From: Paenibacillus mendelii
GTDB lineage: Bacteria > Bacillota > Bacilli > Paenibacillales > Paenibacillaceae
Direction of reading: 5' to 3'
NCBI RefSeq assembly: GCF_024498075.1
Contig: NZ_JANHOF010000022.1
Span: 1-64,000 of the forward strand
Length of the DNA stretch: 64,000 nucleotides
A model generated the notes under the pieces. The model had not been told where the DNA came from and did not search any database. It saw only the letters and a list, made by a program, of their open reading frames with translations. This document shows positions 1 through 9,021 of the stretch, piece by piece (positions within the stretch are counted from its first letter, which is position 1; each line of letters opens with the position of its first letter). Position numbers and translations under genes: made by a program.

Positions 1-254
1 ATGCGCCGCAGGTCCATCTACAAGTGGCAGATTGCTCCGCCTTTCCCAATTCCCTCATGCGAGAAAATTGCGTATCCGGTATTAGCATTCGTTTCCGAAT
101 GTTATCCCAGTCTTGTAGGCAGGTTACCTACGTGTTACTCACCCGTCCGCCGCTAACTCCATTGAAAGCAAGCTTTCAATGAAATTCGCTCGACTTGCAT
201 GTATTAGGCACGCCGCCAGCGTTCGTCCTGAGCCAGGATCAAACTCTCCATAAA
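1..254 (-). rRNA. rrs: 16S ribosomal RNA, 5' portion (partial)
   Basis: Read on the minus strand, the sequence begins with the universal 16S start AGAGTTTGATCCTGGCTCAG (complement of 228-247) and continues through conserved segments such as GGCGGCGTGCCTAATACATG and the GGCGGACGGGTGAGTAA region. Only about the first 250 bases of the gene are present; the rest lies beyond position 1. The mature 5' end is placed near 254 by analogy with other Bacillota. The gene is transcribed away from oriC, in the direction of replication. Confidence 0.98.
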
Positions 255-408
255 AGTGCGATCCGAAGACCGACTATATTGATAAGCTTGTTAGCTCATT
301 ACTTGATAAATATTTGCTTGACAGGTCGCTCATTGTTCAGTTTTCAAGGAACAAACATTCACTTGTTTCGTTCGTCGTTCGCTGTGTTTTCTCTCAGCGG
401 CGACTTTT
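255..408 (-). other. rRNA leader with boxA-like antitermination sequence
   Basis: Between the rRNA promoter and the 16S 5' end, the minus strand carries TTGTTCCTTGAAAACTGAA (complement of about 332-350). This matches the boxA-type element (TGTTCTTTGAAAACT) found in leaders of Bacillota rRNA operons, where Nus factors assemble an antitermination complex. The assignment rests on sequence resemblance and position only. Confidence 0.6.
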
Positions 409-410
409 AT

Positions 411-440
411 AATATATCACATCTGCCCACATGATTGCAA
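411..440 (-). promoter_or_regulatory. rRNA operon promoter
   Basis: On the minus strand a TTGCAA -35 box (435-440) is followed after 18 bases by TATATT (411-416), about 160 bases upstream of the 16S 5' end. Only one promoter is obvious here, whereas Bacillus rRNA operons often have tandem promoters. Confidence 0.6.
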
Positions 441-462
441 GCACTTTTTTTAATTTACTGAA

Positions 463-522
463 ATTAAAAATCTGTGTTATACAATCCCGCCTAAAAGCAG
501 CAAGGAGTAATATAACACAGAT
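463..522 (-). terminator. Terminator-like inverted repeat after the HD-GYP gene
   Basis: The arms ATCTGTGTTAT (470-480) and ATAACACAGAT (512-522) are perfect 11-base complements separated by about 31 bases. On the minus strand they are followed by TTTTTAATTT. The element lies between the HD-GYP stop and the rRNA promoter and probably insulates the two units. Confidence 0.55.
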
Positions 523-541
523 CCTTAAACAGAGTCAACGT

Positions 542-1627
542 TTATTTATTTGTTTCTATATTAGTTACAATCTCTTCTATATACAGCTGACGCTCATTGA
601 CTAGATTAACGATATTTCCGTTTACGGAAACCCACGGTCTTGTCGGATGGTTCCGATCCGAGAATACGATTTCGCCTATTCGTTCATCGTTAAGCTTAAC
701 GACCGTTCCGTTATGGAACTGCGTTACTCTTTCAATAAACGTCTGTACATAAGCCGGTTCCAGCTTACCGAATGAATCCTTCAGAATCTGCTCAAGCACC
801 AGATAAGGCGAATTTGCTTTCCGATACGTGCGTTTCATGGTCATTGCGTTAAAGATGTCGGAGATCGCCACCAGCTTAGCGTATGGATGGATTTTGTCCG
901 ATACAACTCCAAGCGGATAACCGCTCCCGTCAACACGCTCGTGATGCTGCAGTGCAGCCAGCTTGACCCCTTCATTAATCGCTGTCACATTCTTCAGAAC
1001 CTGATAGCCAAGTACGGTGTGACGCTTCATCTCTTCCGATTCCACCTGGGTTAGCGTAGTCGGTTTATTCAAAATCGCTTTATCGATTTTGGCATTGCCG
1101 ATATCATGCAATAACCCGGCCAGCGCTGCTTGCATCCAGTCCTTCTTGGGAAGCCCGATCCATTGTGCAAGCATAAAACAGCTCATAGCAGACATAACGC
1201 TCTTATGATGCAAATACTCGTCATTATGAATGGTGTTTGGCGAGAACGTCAATATCTTGTACTCATTGATATGCTGCAGGAGTGCTTCGAGTTGTGTCCG
1301 AATATCCAGGATGGGAATGTTCGAGCCGCTAACGACGTCATTGAATACCCGCTTCAACAGCTGAACGGTCCGATCATACTGTTCACTTAAAGCCGACTTC
1401 ACGTTCGATTCTTTGAGGTCAGACGACTTCTCCGCAACAGCTTCACTCTCTTCTCGCTTATCACCGGAGTCAATGACGACGGTAGGGACAAGAAACGCCA
1501 TAAGAATTTCTAGCTCACGCGGCGTAATGACCTTTCCCTTATGAAACAGTACGCTGCCAAGCGGGGTAAGTACATCTTGATAGAGCTTGTCACCGAGTTT
1601 CACTTGCGATACCGCTACCGTTGCCAT
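542..1627 (-). CDS. HD-GYP domain protein, putative cyclic-di-nucleotide phosphodiesterase
   Basis: The 361-residue protein has a variable N-terminal region (about 1-130) and an HD-GYP domain (about 135-335). The metal-binding HD lies in HDIGNAKID at residues 174-182, and the diagnostic HHERVDGSGYP sits at 228-238. HD-GYP enzymes typically hydrolyse cyclic di-GMP to GMP or pGpG; the substrate here is inferred from the family. No membrane segment is seen, so it is probably cytosolic. It starts 38 bases after the gyrA stop with a strong GGAGGAG site and is probably cotranscribed with gyrA. The N-terminal part has no recognised sensor domain. Confidence 0.85.
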   Translation of the reverse strand: MATVAVSQVKLGDKLYQDVLTPLGSVLFHKGKVITPRELEILMAFLVPTVVIDSGDKREESEAVAEKSSDLKESNVKSALSEQYDRTVQLLKRVFNDVVSGSNIPILDIRTQLEALLQHINEYKILTFSPNTIHNDEYLHHKSVMSAMSCFMLAQWIGLPKKDWMQAALAGLLHDIGNAKIDKAILNKPTTLTQVESEEMKRHTVLGYQVLKNVTAINEGVKLAALQHHERVDGSGYPLGVVSDKIHPYAKLVAISDIFNAMTMKRTYRKANSPYLVLEQILKDSFGKLEPAYVQTFIERVTQFHNGTVVKLNDERIGEIVFSDRNHPTRPWVSVNGNIVNLVNERQLYIEEIVTNIETNK

Positions 1628-1665
1628 TTGTTCTCCTCCACTTCATATAGCCCAACTATTATGCT

Positions 1666-4152
1666 CTATTCCTCGGTTGGAAGATCTTCCAATCCTTCCT
1701 CACCTTCAACTTGATCATCAGCAGGTTCCTCACTGCGAGCTACACGGGTGACAGTTGCCACTGAGTCATCCTCACGGATATGAATCAGCTTCACGCCTTG
1801 CGTGTTGCGCCCCATTGTGGAGATCCCGTCCATACTGGTGCGGATCATAGTTCCTAGGGACGTCATGATCATGAGATCCTCATCGTCTTGAACAACCTTG
1901 AGTCCAACGATAGGTCCGTTCTTATCGGTCACGTTCAATGTCTTAATGCCTTTGCCGCCACGGCTCTGTATCCGGTATTCCGCGATTGGAGTACGTTTGC
2001 CGTAACCTTTGGAAGTAACGATAAGAACTTCGTTCTCCGGTACCACTACGTCCATGGCAATGACGTCATCACCTTCATCGGTATTGATACCTTTGACACC
2101 TGTTGCAGCCCGGCCCATCGGTCTGACGTCTTGTTCAGGGAAACGGATGGACATGCCTTGACTTGTGCCCATAATAATCTCTTGTTCCCCATCCGTCAGC
2201 TTCACTCCCACTAGATCATCGTCTTCGCGGAGATTAATCGCGATTAGACCGATTTTTCGAATGTTGCCGTAATCGTCCAGCGGAGTCTTCTTCACAATCC
2301 CTTGACGAGTGGCAAAGAACAGGTAACGGTCCGGATCAAATGATTCAACCGGGATAACCGCGTTAACCGTCTCGCCCTGCTCGATCTGAAGCAGGTTGAT
2401 GATCGGCGTCCCACGGGCTGTTCGGCTCAAATCTGGAATCTCGTAGGCCTTCAGCCGGTATACCTTGCCTTTGTTCGTAAAGAACAGCAAGAAATGATGC
2501 GTATTGGAGACGAATAGATGCTCAACAAAATCTTCATTCTTCGTATCCATTCCGATGACCCCTTTGCCGCCCCGTTTCTGACTGCGGTAGGTCGTGACCG
2601 GAAGACGCTTCACATAACCGGAGTGCGTAATCGAAATAATGACGTCTTCCCTTGGAATCAGGTCCTCGTCCATAATTTCTTCTTCACTCATCATCAATTC
2701 TGTGCGGCGCTCGTCTCCGAATCTTTCTTTCACTTCGTTCAGCTCTTCGCTGATGATTTGCAGGACGAGCTGCTCATCAGCCAGAATCGCTTCGTATTCC
2801 GCAATTTTCTTCAGAAGCTCTGCATACTCAGCTTCGATCTTATCGCGTTCCAGGCCAGTAAGACGCTGCAGGCGCATATCCAATATCGCCTGTGCTTGAT
2901 CATAGCTTAGTGTGAACCGCGAAATAAGTCCCTCACGCGCTTGATCCGCAGTCTGGGAAGAACGAATGAGCGCAATAACCTCATCAAGATGGTCAAGTGC
3001 AATTCGCAGTCCTTCGAGAATGTGAGCTCTCGCTTGGGCTTTCTTCAGGTCAAACTCGGTACGGCGACGAATGACCTCGATTTGATGCTGCAGATAGTAA
3101 TACAGAATGTCTCTCAAATTTAACAAACGCGGCTCTTGATTAACGAGTGCCAGCATGTTAAACCCGAAATTCATTTGCATCTGGGTCTGCTTGTATAGGT
3201 TATTGAGTACGACGCTTGGCGTTACGTCGCGGCGCAGCTCGATAACGACACGCATACCGTTACGGTCGGATTCGTCTCTCAAGTCGGTGATGCCATCGAT
3301 CTTCTTCTCACGGACCAATTCCGCAATCTTCTCCACGAGGCGTGCCTTAATGACTTGATATGGCAGCTCATGCACGATGATGCGCGCTTTGCCTCCGTTA
3401 TCTTCAATCGTCGCCCGGGCCCTCATCGTAACGGATCCGCGCCCCGTCGTGTACGCTTGGCGGATTCCTTCCCGACCCATTACAAAGCCTGCTGTAGGGA
3501 AGTCCGGACCTTTAATATATTCCATCAATTCGATCGGCGTAATATCAGGATTGATAATCATCGCCTGCAAACCATCGATGACCTCGGTTAAGTTATGCGG
3601 CGGGATATTGGTCGCCATACCGACAGCGATACCCGTTACACCGTTTACGAGCAAGTTTGGAAAACGTGCCGGCAGGACAGCCGGTTCTTGCTCTTCACCA
3701 TCATAGTTTGGCACGAAATCGACTGTTTCTTTGTTAAGGTCGCGCAGCATTTCCATAGCGATCTTCGAAAGACGTGCTTCGGTATAACGCATCGCAGCAG
3801 CCATATCGCCGTCGATCGATCCGAAGTTTCCGTGTCCTTCGACCAGCATGTATCTCAGCGAAAAATCTTGTGCCATCCGCACCATCGCCTCATAAACAGA
3901 ACTATCACCGTGAGGATGGTACTTACCGAGCACTTCGCCTACGATCCTGGCAGATTTCTTAAAGGGCTTGTCCGAAGCCATGCCTAGTTCCGCCATGGCA
4001 TACAAAATGCGGCGATGCACCGGCTTAAGGCCGTCCCTTACATCGGGAAGTGCGCGGCTGACAATGATGCTCATCGCATAATCAATAAACGATTCTCGCA
4101 TCTCGGTGCCAATATCGCGATCTCGTAGTTGCGAACTTTGTTCTTCCGCCAT
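1666..4152 (-). CDS. gyrA: DNA gyrase subunit A
   Basis: The 828-residue breakage-reunion subunit of DNA gyrase pairs with GyrB to introduce negative supercoils. The catalytic tyrosine is Tyr123 in AAAMRYTEAR. The quinolone-determining region HPHGDSSVYEAM has Ser84 and Glu88, the usual sensitive residues. The C-terminal beta-pinwheel domain contains the GyrA box QKRGGKG, needed for DNA wrapping, and the protein ends in an acidic tail. The start follows a good AGGAGG site. Unlike Bacillus subtilis, gyrA is not directly adjacent to gyrB: an ATP-grasp gene on the opposite strand lies between them. Confidence 0.98.
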   Translation of the reverse strand: MAEEQSSQLRDRDIGTEMRESFIDYAMSIIVSRALPDVRDGLKPVHRRILYAMAELGMASDKPFKKSARIVGEVLGKYHPHGDSSVYEAMVRMAQDFSLRYMLVEGHGNFGSIDGDMAAAMRYTEARLSKIAMEMLRDLNKETVDFVPNYDGEEQEPAVLPARFPNLLVNGVTGIAVGMATNIPPHNLTEVIDGLQAMIINPDITPIELMEYIKGPDFPTAGFVMGREGIRQAYTTGRGSVTMRARATIEDNGGKARIIVHELPYQVIKARLVEKIAELVREKKIDGITDLRDESDRNGMRVVIELRRDVTPSVVLNNLYKQTQMQMNFGFNMLALVNQEPRLLNLRDILYYYLQHQIEVIRRRTEFDLKKAQARAHILEGLRIALDHLDEVIALIRSSQTADQAREGLISRFTLSYDQAQAILDMRLQRLTGLERDKIEAEYAELLKKIAEYEAILADEQLVLQIISEELNEVKERFGDERRTELMMSEEEIMDEDLIPREDVIISITHSGYVKRLPVTTYRSQKRGGKGVIGMDTKNEDFVEHLFVSNTHHFLLFFTNKGKVYRLKAYEIPDLSRTARGTPIINLLQIEQGETVNAVIPVESFDPDRYLFFATRQGIVKKTPLDDYGNIRKIGLIAINLREDDDLVGVKLTDGEQEIIMGTSQGMSIRFPEQDVRPMGRAATGVKGINTDEGDDVIAMDVVVPENEVLIVTSKGYGKRTPIAEYRIQSRGGKGIKTLNVTDKNGPIVGLKVVQDDEDLMIMTSLGTMIRTSMDGISTMGRNTQGVKLIHIREDDSVATVTRVARSEEPADDQVEGEEGLEDLPTEE

Positions 4153-4500
4153 TGTTGACCTCCTATAAGTGAACGCCCGGCTTCTTGCCGGCCGGCAGGA
4201 CCGGCTTCGAAGCGTGGACTATCGTAAAACGAATACTAGAAACATTATAGTATTTTCACAAACACGTACTGCTTAAACGTTGCCGCCGATTTACTTTCCA
4301 TTGAGGTTTGGGCTAACGTTCCCGATCACGGATGGGCAATTGCCCGTGCCACTTGATTAACTCCGCCATAAACTAATCAGAGGAGTGCGGTAAAGTGAAC
4401 GCAAAATAGGCATTATCCCTATTATAACATCGTTTTCCACCTCTGTCTTGCTTGCATTACATTCCTTGATTGAATCCTATAACTGAAAGGCGGAGCCCCT
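4153..4500. other. Divergent intergenic region between gyrA and the ATP-grasp gene
   Basis: This 348-base stretch must hold the promoters of gyrA (leftward) and of the ATP-grasp gene (rightward). A consensus TATAAT -10 box for gyrA lies on the minus strand at 4244-4249, with only a weak -35. On the plus strand TATTAT near 4420 could serve the other gene, but no convincing -35 is present. GC-rich short repeats (GCCGGC near 4188-4205) lie in the gyrA leader. No gene is seen. Confidence 0.5.
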
Positions 4501-5262
4501 TTGGCGATCCAACGCGTGCATAGCAAGTGGGCGAAGACGAACGTCCTGCTGCAATCCGACTTGCTTAGCGGATCCATCCCCACAACCCGAAGATGGAGCA
4601 GAGAGACGTTAAGAGAAATGTTGAATGAGTGTGCCATGGTTTATGTTAAACCCGACGCAGGCACGTATGGCATTGGGGTTATTCGGGTGGAGAAGCGCAC
4701 CCGCGGCGTATACACCTTCCAAAGCGGAACCCGCCTCCGGACGTTTACATCGTTCGATACGATGGCCGACCGTCTTGAGCGACTCATTGGCAGGCGAACC
4801 TATCTCATTCAGCGCGGCATACACCTGCTCCGGCATTCGAAACGCAGATTCGATATACGGGTCATGGTTCAGAAAAATTTAATGGATCGCTGGGAAACGA
4901 CCGGTATTATCGGCCGCCTTGGCAATCCCGCCAAGATTGTCACGAATTATCACAGCGGCGGCACACCGATGTCCATCGAACGGCTGATGGGGTCTCATCT
5001 AGCAGCTGCCGATATGTCAGCTTATAAGAACAAACTCCGTAAGCTGGGTACAGATGTTGCCCATCAGCTGGAAAGCCGGTATCCCCGATTGAAAGAGATC
5101 GGGATCGATGTTGCTATTGATACCTCCTTAAAGCCTTGGATCCTGGAAGTGAACACCCTTCCCGACCCCTATATATTCCGAAAATTAAGTGATCGATCTA
5201 TCTTTCGTCGGGTGTATCGTTACTGTGTAGGATATGGTCGCTTCAAGGCAAAACGACGCTGA
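4501..5262 (+). CDS. YheC/YheD family ATP-grasp protein, spore coat-associated
   Basis: The 253-residue protein resembles the endospore coat-associated YheC/YheD family, which adopts the ATP-grasp fold. Visible motifs are YVKPDAGTYGIGVIRVE near residue 48 (nucleotide-binding strand-loop), FDIRVMVQ near 118, and the metal-binding end ILEVNTLPDP near 217. The reaction of this family is not established; ATP-grasp enzymes usually join a carboxylate to an amine or thiol. It starts with TTG after AAAGGCGGAG. The gene interrupts gyrA-gyrB and runs toward the 3' end of gyrB, which suggests insertion into an ancestral gyrBA pair. Confidence 0.8.
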   Translation: MAIQRVHSKWAKTNVLLQSDLLSGSIPTTRRWSRETLREMLNECAMVYVKPDAGTYGIGVIRVEKRTRGVYTFQSGTRLRTFTSFDTMADRLERLIGRRTYLIQRGIHLLRHSKRRFDIRVMVQKNLMDRWETTGIIGRLGNPAKIVTNYHSGGTPMSIERLMGSHLAAADMSAYKNKLRKLGTDVAHQLESRYPRLKEIGIDVAIDTSLKPWILEVNTLPDPYIFRKLSDRSIFRRVYRYCVGYGRFKAKRR

Positions 5263-5315
5263 TCCTCATCTACAATTGTCGACTTTAGGCCGCATGCTCA
5301 TCCGTTAGGCAAAAG

Positions 5316-5345
5316 CAAAGCCGCCCGGGTACCGGACGGCTTTGC
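5316..5345 (-). terminator. gyrB terminator
   Basis: CAAAGCCGCCCGG and CCGGACGGCTTTG form a strong hairpin with one mismatch and a three-base loop. On the minus strand it is followed by CTTTTG, which suits termination of gyrB. The plus side lacks a T-run, so ending of the convergent ATP-grasp gene here is less sure. Confidence 0.7.
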
Positions 5346-5367
5346 GGATTGCGGTATGTTCCACAAT

Positions 5368-7290
5368 CTATGCATCCAAGTTCTTAACGAACTTGGCAAA
5401 CTGTTGAATAAAGTCGCGCCGCGGCTCTACATTGTCGCCCATAAGGGTTTCGAACACGTCATCAGCCTCAATGGCATCCTCGATAGTCACTTGAAGCATG
5501 GAACGGCTCTCCGGATCCATCGTTGTTTCCCATAGCTGGGAAGCATTCATCTCACCGAGACCTTTGTACCGCTGAACGTTCACTTTAACGCCTTCGCCGA
5601 ATTCCGCAATAATTTCATCGCGTTCCTTCTCGCTTTGCGCATAACGGATCACTTTGTTGCGCTCAATCTTAAACAACGGCGGCTGAGCAATGTACACATA
5701 GCCGGCCTCAATGATTTTACGCATGTAGCGGTATAAGAAGGTGAGCAGCAATGTCCGGATATGCGCGCCATCGACGTCAGCATCGGTCATGAGTATGATT
5801 TTGTGATACCGGGCCTTTGTTATATCAAAATCTTCACTAATGCCAGTACCGAGTGCCGTAATGATGGCCCGAATCTCGGCGTTGCCAAGTATCCGGTCAA
5901 GCCTTGCTCTCTCTACGTTCAGAATTTTGCCCCGAAGCGGAAGAATCGCTTGATAGTGCCGATCGCGGCCTTGCTTAGCCGATCCGCCTGCGGAGTCACC
6001 TTCGACGATGTAGAGCTCGCTAAGCGAAGCATCCTTAGAGGAGCAATCCGCCAGTTTACCTGGAAGTGCGCTCACTTCTAGCGCGCTCTTACGGCGCGTT
6101 AATTCCCTAGCCTTGCGCGCGGCTTCGCGGGCACGAGTTGCCTGAAGTCCCTTGTCCACGATTTTACGTGATACGCCAGGATTCTCTTCCAGGAATTCCT
6201 GGAATTTCTCGGCAAAGAAGGATTCAACAATCCCACGGACCTCACTGTTGCCAAGCTTCGTCTTCGTCTGGCCTTCGAACTGCGGCTCAGGAATCTTAAC
6301 GGATATAATCGCCGTCAGCCCTTCGCGCACATCGTCCCCCGACAGGTTGGAATCATTCTCTTTGATCGCATTCATCTTGCGTGCATAGTCGTTAATAATG
6401 CGAGTCAATGCACTCTTGAAGCCGGATTCATGCGTGCCGCCCTCATGCGTATTGATGTTATTCGCGAATGAGTAAATATTCTCGCTGTAGCTGTCGTTAT
6501 ATTGCAGGGCAACTTCGACTTGAATATTATCCTTCTGCCCTTCAACGTAAATGGGCTGCTCATGCAGCGCTTCACGGTTACGATTCAAATATTTGACGTA
6601 CTCGATGATACCGCCGTCATATTTATAGGCATTCGATGTATCCGTCCGCTCGTCGATCAGTACAATTTCGATACCTTTATTCAAAAATGCAAGCTCGCGT
6701 ATGCGAGACTGCAATATTTCGTATTCATACACGGTCGTTTCCGTGAAAATTTCGGGATCCGGCTTAAATCGCACAGTCGTTCCCGTCTCGTCCGTATCGC
6801 CGATTATTTTCACGTCGTATTGCGGCGCTCCACGGCGGTACTCCTGCTGGTGAATCTTCCCATGTAGCTTGACCGTTACGATCACATGCTCGGACAGTGC
6901 ATTCACGACGGAAACGCCGACGCCGTGCAAGCCGCCGGATACTTTATACCCTTCGCCGCCGAATTTGCCGCCTGCATGCAGGACGGTCATGACGACTTCG
7001 AGCGTCGATTTCTTCAGCTTCGTATTCTCGCCAACCGGAATCCCCCGGCCGTTATCAATGACCGTTATGCTATTGTCTTCATGAATCCGTACTTCGATCC
7101 GGGAACAATAGCCGGCCAGCGCCTCGTCAATACTGTTATCGACGACCTCCCAAACGAGATGGTGAAGGCCTCTGCCGCTGGTGGAACCGATATACATCCC
7201 GGGACGCTTGCGTACGGCTTCTAATCCTTCAAGAACCTGTATCTGACTTTCATCGTACGAATTATGATTCAACGACATGCTCGATTTCAC
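5368..7290 (-). CDS. gyrB: DNA gyrase subunit B
   Basis: The 640-residue ATPase subunit of gyrase has the GHKL ATP-binding domain at the N-terminus (EVVDNSIDEALAG, DNGRGIPVG, GGLHGVGVSVVNALS), the TOPRIM domain (EGDSAGGSAKQGRD, with the metal-binding DVDGAHIRTL further on), and a C-terminal tail for GyrA binding. The start is taken as GTG; an in-frame ATG four codons later is also possible because the GAGGAG site is only two bases from the GTG. The gene follows remB by 45 bases and closes the dnaA-dnaN-yaaA-recF-remB-gyrB run. Confidence 0.98.
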   Translation of the reverse strand: MKSSMSLNHNSYDESQIQVLEGLEAVRKRPGMYIGSTSGRGLHHLVWEVVDNSIDEALAGYCSRIEVRIHEDNSITVIDNGRGIPVGENTKLKKSTLEVVMTVLHAGGKFGGEGYKVSGGLHGVGVSVVNALSEHVIVTVKLHGKIHQQEYRRGAPQYDVKIIGDTDETGTTVRFKPDPEIFTETTVYEYEILQSRIRELAFLNKGIEIVLIDERTDTSNAYKYDGGIIEYVKYLNRNREALHEQPIYVEGQKDNIQVEVALQYNDSYSENIYSFANNINTHEGGTHESGFKSALTRIINDYARKMNAIKENDSNLSGDDVREGLTAIISVKIPEPQFEGQTKTKLGNSEVRGIVESFFAEKFQEFLEENPGVSRKIVDKGLQATRAREAARKARELTRRKSALEVSALPGKLADCSSKDASLSELYIVEGDSAGGSAKQGRDRHYQAILPLRGKILNVERARLDRILGNAEIRAIITALGTGISEDFDITKARYHKIILMTDADVDGAHIRTLLLTFLYRYMRKIIEAGYVYIAQPPLFKIERNKVIRYAQSEKERDEIIAEFGEGVKVNVQRYKGLGEMNASQLWETTMDPESRSMLQVTIEDAIEADDVFETLMGDNVEPRRDFIQQFAKFVKNLDA

Positions 7291-7335
7291 TGCTCCTCTC
7301 GACTGATCTGCTTAATCGCTTCACGGGTGTCGGGT

Positions 7336-7584
7336 TTACGTAGTCGCAAAATGATGCGATCGTTTTTTCAGCGTGGAGGATGATATCGGCGAATAGTAGA
7401 TTTTGTGCTCCGTCACAACAATCGATTTCGCTTCTTCTTCTCCTATCACTTCAACGTCCTTCCGCTTCCGGGCTTGCGCGACAAATTGTTTGGAAAGCTT
7501 GGAGGATTGCTCGATGGAAATATCAAATATCGCCACTAATTCCGCGGCGCGAATAATCTTTTCTCCGCCCAAATGAATATACAT
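7336..7584 (-). CDS. remB: RemB/YaaB (DUF370) extracellular matrix regulatory protein
   Basis: This is a small protein of the DUF370 family beginning MYIHLGGEKIIRAAELVAIF. The Bacillus subtilis homologue, encoded between recF and gyrB, influences biofilm-matrix gene expression, and related RemA binds DNA. The ATG at 7584 is chosen because it matches the conserved N-terminus and lies nine bases after AGGAG; a TTG three codons upstream is in frame but almost overlaps the ribosome site. The tail is basic (KKRSHHF). Confidence 0.85.
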   Translation of the reverse strand: MYIHLGGEKIIRAAELVAIFDISIEQSSKLSKQFVAQARKRKDVEVIGEEEAKSIVVTEHKIYYSPISSSTLKKRSHHFATT

Positions 7585-7621
7585 AGCCTCCAACTCCTCA
7601 CTGGTACCTTGATTTGCGCCA

Positions 7622-8731
7622 TCAACGCGCTACTTGTCCGTCTCTTACGTGGTAGATACGGGCATCCTGCAGCTTACTGATGTTGACGCTCTCTAGCCCG
7701 GTCGTCGTTATGAACGTTTGTACTTTGTTTTGAAATGTCTCGATCAACTGTGTCTGCCGGTTCTGATCAAGCTCTGATAATACGTCATCAAGCAGCAGCA
7801 GGGGGTATTCCCCGATTTCTTCATGGATGAGTTCGAGTTCGGCTAGCTTGAGTGATAGGGCAGTCGTCCGCTGCTGACCTTGTGAACCGTAGACCTGCGC
7901 TTCTTTTCCGTTGATGAAAAAGGAGATATCGTCCCTATGAGGGCCGGCTAACGTCATCCCTCGGCGCAGTTCCTGATCTTTGACTTGATTTAACCTTATC
8001 ATAAATTGCTCAAATAAAACAGATTCTTCTTCGAGCACTCCCGTTTCGAAGGACGGACGATAGAGGATGGTGAGCTCCTCCGTCCCTGCGGTGATGCCGG
8101 CATGAATCTGCTCCGCCCATCTTTGCAGTTTATGAATAAAGCTTTGCCTTTTTTTCATAATTTTAACACCATAATCGGCTAATTGCGTATTCCACACGTC
8201 CAGCATGGCTTGTTGGACTCCGGCTGGGTACGCCGATTTCAGGTAATTGTTGCGCTGAACGAGCACTTTGCCGTATTGACCGAGCGTATGCAAATAGCCG
8301 GGCTGGACTTGGCCGATCTCCATATCGAGGAACCGCCTTCGTATGCCCGGTGTGCCTTTTACGATTTCCAGATCCTCCGGGGCGAACATCACGACGTTAA
8401 GCGCCCCGACAAAATCACTCAGTTTTCGCTGCTCTAGTCCGTTTATTCTCGCCTTCTTCCCCTGCGAGGCCAACGTTAGATCAAGTGTTACCGGGCCATA
8501 CTTCTTCTCAACCTCACCGCGGATTCTAGCATCCGTCGATTGCCAGCCGATCAATTCCTTGTCCTTGCTCGTCCGGTGCGATTTGGTTAACGCCAGAACG
8601 AATATCGCTTCAAGTAAATTCGTCTTGCCTTGAGCATTCGGTCCGACAAGCAGGTTGACTTGACTGTCGGTTTGAAGCTCCAGCTGCTCGTAATTGCGAT
8701 AATTCTGCAGTTGGATCGATTTTAAATGCAC
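7622..8731 (-). CDS. recF: DNA replication/repair protein RecF
   Basis: The 369-residue SMC-like ATPase loads RecA at gapped DNA together with RecO and RecR. Walker A is GPNAQGKT at residues 30-37, the ABC signature region is GSQGQQRTTALSLKLAE, and Walker B is LLLLDDVLSELD. It begins with GTG seven bases after GGGAGG. It lies between yaaA and remB in the conserved origin order. Confidence 0.97.
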   Translation of the reverse strand: MHLKSIQLQNYRNYEQLELQTDSQVNLLVGPNAQGKTNLLEAIFVLALTKSHRTSKDKELIGWQSTDARIRGEVEKKYGPVTLDLTLASQGKKARINGLEQRKLSDFVGALNVVMFAPEDLEIVKGTPGIRRRFLDMEIGQVQPGYLHTLGQYGKVLVQRNNYLKSAYPAGVQQAMLDVWNTQLADYGVKIMKKRQSFIHKLQRWAEQIHAGITAGTEELTILYRPSFETGVLEEESVLFEQFMIRLNQVKDQELRRGMTLAGPHRDDISFFINGKEAQVYGSQGQQRTTALSLKLAELELIHEEIGEYPLLLLDDVLSELDQNRQTQLIETFQNKVQTFITTTGLESVNISKLQDARIYHVRDGQVAR

Positions 8732-8781
8732 GCTGCCGCCTCCCGGTTGTACCCGCCATTACAAGCGGATCGTCATAAACG

Positions 8782-8997
8782 TCATTGTTTGACAACCGTA
8801 AAGACATCGAAACCTTCTATTTCGACGCGATCACCGTGGTATAGCTTGCGACCGCGCCGATTGTCAGGTTCCCCGTTAATGAGAATCTTCGTCTCCTGCA
8901 AAAAGAACTTCGCAGCGCCGCCGGTATCGATACAGCCGGCGAGCTTGAGAAATTGGCCAAGCGCAATATATTCGGTCTTAATGTTCACTTCGTTCAT
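8782..8997 (-). CDS. yaaA: S4 domain protein YaaA/RlbA
   Basis: The 71-residue protein consists almost entirely of an S4 RNA-binding domain (FLKLAGCIDTGGAAKFFL, then INGEPDNRRGRKLYHGD). The family is universally linked to dnaN-recF in Bacillota and is associated with ribosome assembly. It lies 24 bases after dnaN. Confidence 0.93.
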   Translation of the reverse strand: MNEVNIKTEYIALGQFLKLAGCIDTGGAAKFFLQETKILINGEPDNRRGRKLYHGDRVEIEGFDVFTVVKQ

Positions 8998-9021
8998 GGT
9001 CCTTAACTCCTCGCCCTTGGC

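Noticed and set aside
195..434. Open frame across the 16S 5' end and its promoter
   Set aside because: It overlaps the rRNA gene and promoter on the opposite strand and has no ribosome site.
3885..3925. Possible quinolone-resistance change in gyrA
   Set aside because: Ser84 and Glu88 are the usual sensitive residues.
3595..3987. Long open frame antisense to gyrA
   Set aside because: gyrA is unambiguous on the other strand; the frame is a codon-bias shadow.
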